Shown here: piece after piece, positions 40,787 through 48,475 of the stretch | Layout: every line of letters starts with the position of its first letter | Position numbering within the stretch: the stretch's first letter is position 1 | Assembly (NCBI RefSeq): GCF_001613305.1 | Contig: NZ_BDCC01000028.1 | Location: 124,001-188,000 of the forward strand | Reading direction: 5' to 3' | DNA from: Nocardia vaccinii NBRC 15922 | GTDB taxonomy: Bacteria > Actinomycetota > Actinomycetes > Mycobacteriales > Mycobacteriaceae | DNA: 64,000 nt | The notes under the pieces: model-generated | Databases searched by the model: none | The model's input: the letters and a program-made list of their open reading frames with translations, nothing else | What the model was told of the DNA's origin: nothing | Position numbers and translations under genes: made by a program

Positions 40787-42352
40787 ATGATATCGCGAGT
40801 ACCCGCGCGGGGCGGCGCCGAGCGGCCGCGGGTCGCGCTCACCGTCGTGACCGCCGTGCTGTTCGTGACGTTCCTGGACACCACGATCGTCAGCGTCACC
40901 CTCGGCAATATCCAATCCGATGTGCACGCCGGGGTGGTATCGCTGCAGTGGGTGGTCAACGCCTACACCCTGGTATTCGCGAGCCTGATGCTGACCGCGG
41001 GTTCGCTGGGCGACCGCTGGGGCCGCAAACGCGTGATGATCGCCGGATTGGTGATCTTCTGTGCGGGATCGGTGATTTCGGCGCTGGCCGGGTCGGTCGC
41101 GGTGCTGATCGCCGGGCGCGGGGTGATGGGCCTGGGCGCGGCTGCCTCCGAGCCCGGGACGCTGTCGGTGATCCGGCACATTTATCCCGAGCGCAGCGCG
41201 CGGGCAAAGGCGCTGGGGGCGTGGGCGGCGGTCTCGGGGCTGGCGCTGGCCGCCGGACCCGTCGTGGGCGGTCTGCTGATCGGCGCGTTCGGCTGGCGAT
41301 CGGTGTTCTGGTTCAACCTGATCATCGGTGCGGTGGTGCTGGTCGCCGCGTCGCGCTACGTCCCCGAGAGCTCGGATCCGCGGCCGGGTCCGGTCGATCT
41401 GCCCGGATTCGTCCTGGGCGCGACATTTCTCGCGTGTGTGATCTACGCGGCCATCTCCGGTGAACAGATCGGCTACAGCGCCGCCTCGGTGATCACGCTG
41501 TTCGCCGTGGGCGGCATCGCCGGCGTGGGGTTCCTGGTGGCGGAGGCCAGGGCTCGCAATCCGATGTTCGACTTCGCCTATCTGCGAAGGCCTTTGGTGC
41601 GCAGCGCGCTGATCGTCGCGTTCGCGGTGTATTTCGGCATCTTCTCGATCTTCTTCTTCACCGCGCTGTATCTGCAGGAGGTGGTGAATTATTCGGGCTG
41701 GCGGATCGCGGCCGTCTTCGCGCCGATGGCGGTGGCCATCATCGGCGGCTCGCTGATCTCCGGCTTCTGGGTGGCCTCGCGCGGTTCGCGCACGCCGATG
41801 ATCGCGGGTTGCGTACTCGGTGGTGCGGGAATTCTGCTGACCCGTGAACTCCTCGGCGGCACCGTACATTTCACCCCGCTGGCGCTGGCGCTGATGCTCG
41901 CCGGGATAGGTTTCGGCGTCGCGGTAGTGCCGCTGACCTCGGCGGTGCTGTCCGGTGTCCCCGCCGAACATTCGGGCATGGCGGCCGCGGCCACCAACAC
42001 CGTGCGCCAGGTCGGCGCGGTCGTCGGCGTCGCGGCCCTCGGATCGCTGGTCAACTCGTTCCTCAACTCCGACTTGACCTCTCGGCTGAATCAGTTGCAG
42101 ATTCCGGCGAACTTCCAGGCCATCGTGATCGACGCGATCGAGACCGGTAACGTCCCCGCGGGCGGTGATCAGGCCGCCTCGGCGGCCTACGGGCCCATCG
42201 TCGACAAGGTCATCACCGCCACCTACGCGGCGTTCCATCGCGGACTCGATGTGGCGCTGCTGGTTTCGGCCGTCATGATGCTCCTCGCCGCGGTGCTGAC
42301 CGCGATCTCGCTGCCTCGTTTCGATCGCGCGGGATACGAATACGACACCTGA
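40787..42352 (+). CDS. DHA2-type drug:H+ antiporter (EmrB-like MFS)
   Basis: This 521-residue protein has about 14 membrane segments. Family motifs include FLDTTIVSVTLGNI in helix 1 (motif D), GSLGDRWGRKRVMIAGLVIF (motif A loop) and AASEPGTLSVIRHIYPE. The antiporter motif follows at ALGAWAAVSGLALAAGPVVG. It should pump amphiphilic compounds out using the proton gradient. The ATG at 40787 is directly preceded by a palindrome; an in-frame TTG at 40775 is the alternative. It is followed by a convergent TetR gene, but that gene probably controls the next operon. Confidence 0.88.
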   Translation: MISRVPARGGAERPRVALTVVTAVLFVTFLDTTIVSVTLGNIQSDVHAGVVSLQWVVNAYTLVFASLMLTAGSLGDRWGRKRVMIAGLVIFCAGSVISALAGSVAVLIAGRGVMGLGAAASEPGTLSVIRHIYPERSARAKALGAWAAVSGLALAAGPVVGGLLIGAFGWRSVFWFNLIIGAVVLVAASRYVPESSDPRPGPVDLPGFVLGATFLACVIYAAISGEQIGYSAASVITLFAVGGIAGVGFLVAEARARNPMFDFAYLRRPLVRSALIVAFAVYFGIFSIFFFTALYLQEVVNYSGWRIAAVFAPMAVAIIGGSLISGFWVASRGSRTPMIAGCVLGGAGILLTRELLGGTVHFTPLALALMLAGIGFGVAVVPLTSAVLSGVPAEHSGMAAAATNTVRQVGAVVGVAALGSLVNSFLNSDLTSRLNQLQIPANFQAIVIDAIETGNVPAGGDQAASAAYGPIVDKVITATYAAFHRGLDVALLVSAVMMLLAAVLTAISLPRFDRAGYEYDT

Positions 42353-42398
42353 CGGCTCCGGAATTCCGGCCGTGTCCGGCGAGCCGGAAAGCGCGGAT

Positions 42399-43031
42399 TC
42401 AGTTGCGCAGCAAAGCGATCAGCGTCGGATCGGCGGCCAGGCCGGGCAGTGATTCGACGAGCATGTCGATCAACTGCTCGCGGGTGACCGTCTCCGCGGT
42501 GAGCCAGCTCAGCGTGACCTCCTCGACGAAGGCGATCCACCCGCGCACGGCCAATTCCAGCCGGGGCCGGTCCGGATGGTCCGAGGGCAGCGGGATCTCG
42601 GCCATGATGCGGTCGGCCTGCGCGCCGCGGGTCGCATCGACCAGGGCCATGAGTTCGGTACCGGCGGGACGCCGCAGCAGGGCCAGATAGGAGGTGCGGT
42701 TCTCGCTGACGTACTCCACGTAGCGGCGCACCGCGTCGCGCAGCATATCGCCCAGCTCGAGGCGGCGGTCCGGTTCGGTGCGGGCAAGCAGCTCGGCATT
42801 CGCGTTGGCCACGATCGCCAGCTGGAATTCCTGTTTGGAGGAGAAGTAGTGGAACAGCAGGCCGCGGGAGATCCCGGCCTGCTCGGCGACCTCGCCGATC
42901 GAAATATCCTCCAGCGCGCGTTCGCGCAGCATCCGGGTGCCCAGGGTGATCAGCTGACGACGGCGTTCGTCGGGGCTCAGGCGCACCCGCTTACCGTTCC
43001 TGCCCGCAGTTCTTCCCGTCACGGCGACCAT
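42399..43031 (-). CDS. TetR-family regulator of the monooxygenase operon
   Basis: This 210-residue regulator has the helix-turn-helix ISIGEVAEQAGISRGLLFHY followed by FSSKQEFQLAIVANANAELL. The C-terminal helical domain has the TetR_C-like block RGWIAFVEEVTLSWLTAETV. It is divergent from the Baeyer-Villiger monooxygenase gene with 60 bases between. A perfect GAGTCAA-N5-TTGACTC operator-like palindrome in that gap overlaps the monooxygenase -35, so it most likely represses both directions until an inducer (perhaps a ketone or fatty compound) appears. The ATG at 43031 is the conserved start. Confidence 0.9.
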   Translation of the reverse strand: MVAVTGRTAGRNGKRVRLSPDERRRQLITLGTRMLRERALEDISIGEVAEQAGISRGLLFHYFSSKQEFQLAIVANANAELLARTEPDRRLELGDMLRDAVRRYVEYVSENRTSYLALLRRPAGTELMALVDATRGAQADRIMAEIPLPSDHPDRPRLELAVRGWIAFVEEVTLSWLTAETVTREQLIDMLVESLPGLAADPTLIALLRN

Positions 43032-43043
43032 CTTACTGAACGT

Positions 43044-43084
43044 GAGTCAATACTGTTGACTCCGGCTCAATAAGCCCTTACGCT
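43044..43084 (+). promoter_or_regulatory. Operator and leaderless promoter of the monooxygenase operon
   Basis: The perfect palindrome GAGTCAA-N5-TTGACTC spans 43044-43062. Its right arm provides the -35 TTGACT (43056-43061); 17 bases later comes TACGCT (43079-43084). The ATG at 43092 is seven bases further on, so transcription should start at or next to it and the mRNA is probably leaderless. A repressor on the palindrome would block the -35. The palindrome is next to a TetR gene. Confidence 0.7.
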
Positions 43085-43091
43085 CGGATAC

Positions 43092-44660
43092 ATGAGTCGC
43101 AAGGTTACAGACAGTGGTGTCGGTGATCAGGGGGAGCCGGCCCGCCACGTGCACGTCCTGATCGTCGGCAGTGGCTTCTCCGGGCTGGGCATGGCCATCC
43201 GGCTCAGTCGGCAGGGCGTGCGGGATTATCTGGTGCTCGAGCGCGGCGGCGACGTCGGCGGCACCTGGCGGGACAACACCTATCCCGGCGCGGCATGCGA
43301 TGTGCCCTCGCAGCTGTACTCGTACTCCTTCGCGCTCAATCCGGAGTGGTCGCGGTCGTTCTCCAAGCAGCCGGAGATCCAGCGCTACATCAGGGGCGTT
43401 GCCGAGCGGTACGGCGTGCGCGACAAGCACCTGTTCGACTGCGAGATGACCGGTGCGCGCTGGAACGATGCCGAGGCCCGCTGGGAGGTGCAGACCAGCC
43501 GGGGCGAGTTCACCGCCGACATTCTGATCTCCGCGGTCGGCGCGCTGTGCGAGCCGAATCTGCCGGATATCAAGGGCATCAACACCTTCGACGGGCAGAT
43601 CTTCCACTCCGCGCGCTGGGATCACGATGCGGAGCTGGCGGGTAAGCGAGTCGCGGTGATCGGCACGGGCGCTTCGGCGATTCAGATCGTGCCCTCGATC
43701 GCGCCGAAGGTGGCGCACCTGGATCTGTATCAGCGCACCGCGCCGTGGCTGCTGCCGCGCATGGACCGGCCGTACACGCTGCCGGAGCGGCTGGCCTTCA
43801 AATACGTTCCGGGCGTACAGAAGTTGTCCCGCGCGGCCATCTACGCCGCCCGCGAGACGCAGGTCGTCGGCCTGGCCAAATTCCCGCCCGCGATGCTGGC
43901 GCTGGAGGCCATCGCCCGCGCCAAGCTGCGCTACGAGGTGCGCGATCGCGAATTGCGCAAGAAGGTCACCCCGAATTTCCGCATCGGCTGCAAGCGCATG
44001 CTGATCTCCAACGACTACTACCCGGCGCTGGTCCGCGACAACGTCGACGTGGTCACCGACGGCATCGCCGAGATTCGTCCCGGCTCGATCGTGACCAAGG
44101 ACGGCGCCGAGCGCGAGGTCGACGCCATTATCGTGGCCACCGGCTTCCACGTCACCGATTCACCTGTGTACGAGACGATTTCGGGTCGCGACGGGCGCAC
44201 CCTGACCGAGGTCTTCGAGGAGGGCGGTCAGCAGGCGTACAAGGGTTCGGCGATCGCCAACTTCCCGAACATGTTCTTCCTGCTCGGCCCGAACGTCGGC
44301 CTGGGGCACACCTCGATGGTGTACATGATCGAATCGCAGATCAACTACATCGCCGACGCGGTCGCCACCTTCGACCGCGCGGGTTTGCGCACCGTCGAGG
44401 TGCGCAAGGACACCCAGGACACCTTCAACAGCGCTTTGCAGGACAAGCTGGCCGGCAGCGTGTGGAGCACCGGCGGCTGCGCGAGCTGGTATCTGGACAA
44501 GCACGGCAACAACACCACGCTGTGGCCGGATTTCACGTTCCGATTCCGTAGGCTGCTGGAAATGTTCGACGTCGCGGCGTATCGGACCAGCGCCGCGGCC
44601 GATTCCGACACATCCGGGGCGCAGGCGCGCCCCGAAGCGAAAGTGGTGACAGGCAAGTGA
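43092..44660 (+). CDS. Baeyer-Villiger-type flavin monooxygenase
   Basis: This 522-residue FAD/NADPH enzyme has a first Rossmann motif LIVGSGFSGLGMAIRL, the NADPH motif VAVIGTGASAIQIVPSIA and the BVMO signature FDGQIFHSARWDHD (FxGxxxHxxxW). It also has GGTWRDNTYPGAACDVPSQL. Such enzymes insert oxygen next to ketones or act on related fatty or steroid substrates. It starts an operon with an SDR and a hydrolase: ketone or aldehyde made or used by the SDR, ester product cleaved by the hydrolase. This is a common actinobacterial arrangement. The ATG is set by the leaderless promoter. Confidence 0.93.
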   Translation: MSRKVTDSGVGDQGEPARHVHVLIVGSGFSGLGMAIRLSRQGVRDYLVLERGGDVGGTWRDNTYPGAACDVPSQLYSYSFALNPEWSRSFSKQPEIQRYIRGVAERYGVRDKHLFDCEMTGARWNDAEARWEVQTSRGEFTADILISAVGALCEPNLPDIKGINTFDGQIFHSARWDHDAELAGKRVAVIGTGASAIQIVPSIAPKVAHLDLYQRTAPWLLPRMDRPYTLPERLAFKYVPGVQKLSRAAIYAARETQVVGLAKFPPAMLALEAIARAKLRYEVRDRELRKKVTPNFRIGCKRMLISNDYYPALVRDNVDVVTDGIAEIRPGSIVTKDGAEREVDAIIVATGFHVTDSPVYETISGRDGRTLTEVFEEGGQQAYKGSAIANFPNMFFLLGPNVGLGHTSMVYMIESQINYIADAVATFDRAGLRTVEVRKDTQDTFNSALQDKLAGSVWSTGGCASWYLDKHGNNTTLWPDFTFRFRRLLEMFDVAAYRTSAAADSDTSGAQARPEAKVVTGK

Positions 44661-45487
44661 GCAACGACGCGTACTTCACCGGCAAGGTCTGTGTGATCAC
44701 CGGCGCCGGATCGGGGATCGGGCGCGCACTGGCGGAGAATCTGGCCCGCCGCGGCGCGAAACTCGCTCTCTCCGACATCGATACCGATGGGCTGGCCGAA
44801 ACCGTCCGGCGCTGTGAGGCATTGGGCGCACAGGTCAAGTCCGATCGGCTGAACGTCGCCGAGCGCGAGGCCGTACTGCTCTACGCCGACGAGGTGAAGA
44901 AGCACTACGGCGTCATCCATCAGATCTACAACAACGCCGGCATCGCCTTCCACGGCGAGGTGATCGACTCGCAGTTCAAGGACATCGAGCGGATCATGGA
45001 TGTCGACTTCTGGGGAGTCGTCAACGGCACCAAGGCATTTCTGCCGCATCTGATCGAATCCGGCGCGGGGCACGTGATCAACGTGTCCAGTCTGTTCGGG
45101 CTCATCGCCATCCCCGGCCAAAGCGCTTACAACGCGGCCAAATTCGCGGTGCGCGGCTTCACCGAATCGCTGCGCCAGGAGATGATGGCGCGCAAGCAGC
45201 CGGTCAAGGTCACCTGCGTGCACCCCGGCGGCATCAAGACCGCCGTGGCGCGCAACGCCACCTACGCCGAGGGGATCGACGCCCAACAGTTCGCCTCGTT
45301 CTTCGACAAGCAGTTGGCACTGCACACCCCGGAGATGGCCGCGCAGACCATCACCGAGGGCGTGGCCAAGGGCCACGGCCGGGTGCTGATCGGCTGGGAG
45401 GCGAAGGCTTTGGACCTGTTCGTGCGGACCACCGGCTCGTATTACCAACGGATCGCCAATCTGGTGAACCGGCGGTTCCTGCCCTGA
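44657..45487 (+). CDS. Short-chain dehydrogenase/reductase
   Basis: This 276-residue classical SDR has the cofactor motif VITGAGSGIGRALAENL, the NNAG motif and catalytic Ser-Tyr-Lys in INVSSLFGLIAIPGQSAYNA then AKFAVRG. The Asp after strand 2 (LALSDIDTDG) favours NAD(H). Its GTG start overlaps the monooxygenase stop (GTGA), so it is coupled. It probably oxidises the alcohol or reduces the ketone handled by the monooxygenase. The C-terminal part matches the SDR subgroup often found with BVMO genes in mycobacteria. Confidence 0.92.
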   Translation: MSNDAYFTGKVCVITGAGSGIGRALAENLARRGAKLALSDIDTDGLAETVRRCEALGAQVKSDRLNVAEREAVLLYADEVKKHYGVIHQIYNNAGIAFHGEVIDSQFKDIERIMDVDFWGVVNGTKAFLPHLIESGAGHVINVSSLFGLIAIPGQSAYNAAKFAVRGFTESLRQEMMARKQPVKVTCVHPGGIKTAVARNATYAEGIDAQQFASFFDKQLALHTPEMAAQTITEGVAKGHGRVLIGWEAKALDLFVRTTGSYYQRIANLVNRRFLP

Positions 45488-45492
45488 TCGGT

Positions 45493-46416
45493 ATGAGAGT
45501 TCCCGCCATGCCCGCTGTTTCGCTGCCGCTGCCGATCGCCCGCGCGGTCCTGCACCCGATGTTCCGATACGCGATGCACGCCCGCCTGCCGTGGGTCGTG
45601 CAGCGCGCACTGCTGGACGCCGGTTCGGCGCTGCAGGTGCTTCCACCGGGCACCCGGGTGCACCGGATGCGCCTGGGCGCTCGCCCGGCCGAGCGGATCG
45701 GCTCCGGTTCGGACGCCGGTGCGGGTGCGCTGCTGTATCTGCACGGCGGCGGCTACACCATCGGTTCGATCGCCACGCACCGCTCGCTGGCCGCGCATCT
45801 GGCCCGCGAACTCGGGCGTCCGGTGTATCTGCTGGATTACCGGCTCGCTCCCGAACATCCGTATCCGGCCGCCCTCGACGACGCCGAGGCCGCCTACCTG
45901 GCGCTGCTGTCCACCGGCTTGCGTCCGGAAAGCCTTGCGGTAGCAGGTGATTCGGCTGGCGGCGGGCTGTCGTTGGCGCTGGCCCGCCGTCTGATCGACC
46001 GGCACGAAATCCGGCCCGCCGCACTGGGTTTGATCGCGCCGTGGTCCGATCCGAACGAATACGCGCCGCGGCAGCGGGATCTGGTGGTCAGCCGGCCCTG
46101 GTCGCGGGCCTGCGCCGCAGCCTATCTCGGTGACGGTGACGCTCTGGATCCCGGCTACGCACCGCTGCTGGGTGAGCTGAGCGGACTGCCGCCGATCTAC
46201 GTCCAGGCGGACGAGGGCGAGATGCTGTACACCCAGTGCCTGCGTCTGGTGGCGGCGTTACGCGAGGCCGCCGTGCCGACGCGGTTCTCGGTGACGCACG
46301 GTCTGTGGCACGTGGCCCAGCTTCAGGCCTCGCTGGTCGCCCCGGCGGCGGTCGCGATGCGCGAGCTCGCCGATTTCCTCGGTGAATCGCTGCAACCTGC
46401 GCAAACCCGACCATAG
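45493..46416 (+). CDS. Alpha/beta hydrolase (hormone-sensitive-lipase family)
   Basis: This 307-residue esterase has the oxyanion motif YLHGGGYTIGSIATHR and the nucleophile elbow VAGDSAGGGLSLALARR with catalytic Ser. The likely Asp and His are in IYVQADEGEMLYTQ and THGLWHVAQLQ. HSL-family enzymes cleave esters and short lipids in the cytosol. The gene starts five bases after the SDR stop, so it completes the monooxygenase operon and should cleave the ester or lactone that the monooxygenase makes. No signal peptide is present. Confidence 0.9.
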   Translation: MRVPAMPAVSLPLPIARAVLHPMFRYAMHARLPWVVQRALLDAGSALQVLPPGTRVHRMRLGARPAERIGSGSDAGAGALLYLHGGGYTIGSIATHRSLAAHLARELGRPVYLLDYRLAPEHPYPAALDDAEAAYLALLSTGLRPESLAVAGDSAGGGLSLALARRLIDRHEIRPAALGLIAPWSDPNEYAPRQRDLVVSRPWSRACAAAYLGDGDALDPGYAPLLGELSGLPPIYVQADEGEMLYTQCLRLVAALREAAVPTRFSVTHGLWHVAQLQASLVAPAAVAMRELADFLGESLQPAQTRP

Positions 46417-46539
46417 GATGATGTGCGGACGATCCGGCGCCGGGAGACGGCCCGGTCGCGGCCACTGTGGCGGTCCCGCGTCGGCCGCTGGGTCGGCTAG
46501 CGTAAATTACTGGTGAGTAAACCACGTGGAAGGGCACCG

Positions 46540-48372
46540 ATGCGAGAGTTCGAAGTCCCGGCTACCTACACCATCCCCGAAGACGTCAACGTTTCCGACG
46601 GCGTCTTCCGGCATGCCGAGCGCACGCCCGGCCTGGTGGTGTTCAACAGGCCGGACGGTAAGGGCGGCTGGACCGATGTGACTGCCAAGCAGTTCGCGCA
46701 GACCGTCACCGGTGTGGCGAAAGGGCTGATCGCCACCGGCATCGAACTCGGCGACCGCGTCGCGATCCTGGCTTCCACCCAGTACGACTGGGTCGTCGTC
46801 GATTTCGCCATCTGGGCCGCGGGCGGTTGCACCGTCGCGATCTTCGACAGCTCCTCGGCCGAGCAGGCCAAGTGGATCCTGCAGGATTCGGCGACCAAGC
46901 TGCTGGTCGTCGAGACGCCCAAGCAGCGCGCGATGATCGGCGAGATCGAGTCGGCGCTGCCGGAATTGCAGGAGACGCTGCTGCTGAGCGGCGGTGTGAG
47001 CGGGTCAGCGCCCCCGCTCACGCCCAATGGATACGGCGCGGTCGAGGAATTCACTCGTCGGGGTGCGGATCTCGACGATGCTGTCGTGCACGAGCGACGC
47101 GCTCAGGTCAAGGCCGCCTCCCCGGCGACCCTGATCTATACCTCGGGCACCACCGGGCGTCCCAAGGGCGTCATGCTCTCGCACGCGAATCTCTATGCCG
47201 AATCGGCCGCGGACCGTGCGGTCATGCCGCACGATCTGCGGCCGGGCAAGCGCTCGCTGCTGTTCCTGCCATTGGCCCACGTCTTCGCGCGGGCGGTGGC
47301 GCTGGCCGCGTTCGACGCGGGTGTCACCGTCGCGCACACCGCCGACTGGTCCACCCTGGTCGAGCAGTTCGGCCGGTACAAGCCCGATTTCATCCTCTCG
47401 GTGCCGCGCGTATTCGAGAAGGTGTTCAACGGCGCGAAGCAGAAGGCACACGACGGCGGCAAGGGCGCGATCTTCGACGCTGCGGCCGATACCGCCATCG
47501 CCTACAGTCAGGCCCTGGACAACGGCAAGCCCGGTCTCGTGCTGAAGCTGAAGCACACGATCTTCGACAAACTGGTGTACGGCAAGCTGCGCGAGGCGAT
47601 GGGCGGTCGATGCGAGTCCGCGGTCTCCGGCGGCGGCCCGCTCAGCGCCCGGCTCGGACATTTCTTCCGCGGGGCGGGCGTCAACATTCGCGAGGGTTAC
47701 GGCCTGACCGAGACCACCGCGGCCATTACGGTGAACACGCCCCAGTACACCCGCGTCGGAACGGTTGGCCGTCCGCTGCCCGGCCACGGCGCCAAGGTGG
47801 CCGATGACGGCGAACTGCTGGTGCGCGGCCCGGTCGTATTCTCCGGCTATTGGGGTAACGACGCGGCCACCGAGGACGCCTTCGCCGACGGCTGGTTCAA
47901 GACCGGCGACCTGGGTGCGATCGATGCGGACGGTTTCATCACGATCACCGGCCGCAAGAAGGAAATCCTGGTCACCGCGGGCGGCAAGAACGTCTCCCCG
48001 GCCCTGCTCGAGGATTCGCTGCGCTCGAACCCGCTGATCAGCCAGGTCATGGTGGTCGGTGACGGCAAACCCTTCATCGGCGCGCTGATCACCCTGGACG
48101 CGGAGGCGCTGCCCGGCTGGAAGGACCGCCACAACCTCCCGGCGGACACCCCGATCGAGAAGCTGATCGAGAACCCGGACCTCGTCGCGGAGATCGACGC
48201 CGCCGTCGCCGACACCAACAAACTGGTCTCCCACGCCGAGGCCATCAAGAAGATCCGCATCCTGCCGGTCGACTGGACCGAAGAGGGCGGGGAGCTGACG
48301 CCCAAGATGTCGCTCAAGCGCGCGGTCGTGATGAAAAACCACGCCGCCGACGTGGAGGCCATCTACGGCTGA
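46540..48372 (+). CDS. Long-chain fatty-acid-CoA ligase (FadD15-like)
   Basis: This 610-residue AMP-binding enzyme has the P-loop-like LIYTSGTTGRPKGVMLSHAN, then GYGLTETTAAITVNTP and the motif FKTGDLGAIDADGFITITGR with the C-terminal KKEILVTAGGKNVSP. It activates long-chain fatty acids to acyl-CoA in two steps. Length and N-terminal MREFEVPATYTI match the M. tuberculosis FadD15 group. GGAAGGG lies a few bases before the ATG, preferred over an upstream in-frame start at 46513. It is separated from the hydrolase by 123 bases and ends at a strong terminator. Confidence 0.9.
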   Translation: MREFEVPATYTIPEDVNVSDGVFRHAERTPGLVVFNRPDGKGGWTDVTAKQFAQTVTGVAKGLIATGIELGDRVAILASTQYDWVVVDFAIWAAGGCTVAIFDSSSAEQAKWILQDSATKLLVVETPKQRAMIGEIESALPELQETLLLSGGVSGSAPPLTPNGYGAVEEFTRRGADLDDAVVHERRAQVKAASPATLIYTSGTTGRPKGVMLSHANLYAESAADRAVMPHDLRPGKRSLLFLPLAHVFARAVALAAFDAGVTVAHTADWSTLVEQFGRYKPDFILSVPRVFEKVFNGAKQKAHDGGKGAIFDAAADTAIAYSQALDNGKPGLVLKLKHTIFDKLVYGKLREAMGGRCESAVSGGGPLSARLGHFFRGAGVNIREGYGLTETTAAITVNTPQYTRVGTVGRPLPGHGAKVADDGELLVRGPVVFSGYWGNDAATEDAFADGWFKTGDLGAIDADGFITITGRKKEILVTAGGKNVSPALLEDSLRSNPLISQVMVVGDGKPFIGALITLDAEALPGWKDRHNLPADTPIEKLIENPDLVAEIDAAVADTNKLVSHAEAIKKIRILPVDWTEEGGELTPKMSLKRAVVMKNHAADVEAIYG

Positions 48373-48400
48373 GTCCTGCCGCGGGACAATGAATTCGGCG

Positions 48401-48439
48401 ACGGACGGCCCAACCGCGTACTGCGGTTGGGCCGTCCGT
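48401..48439. terminator. Bidirectional hairpin terminator between convergent genes
   Basis: A perfect 17-bp stem, ACGGACGGCCCAACCGC (48401-48417) and GCGGTTGGGCCGTCCGT (48423-48439), has a five-base loop. It lies between the FadD15-like gene stop and the minus-strand stop at 48476, so it can end both transcripts. Confidence 0.85.
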
Positions 48440-48475
48440 GCCGAATCGTGGCGTCGTGATTTGTCCTGCGGCCGT

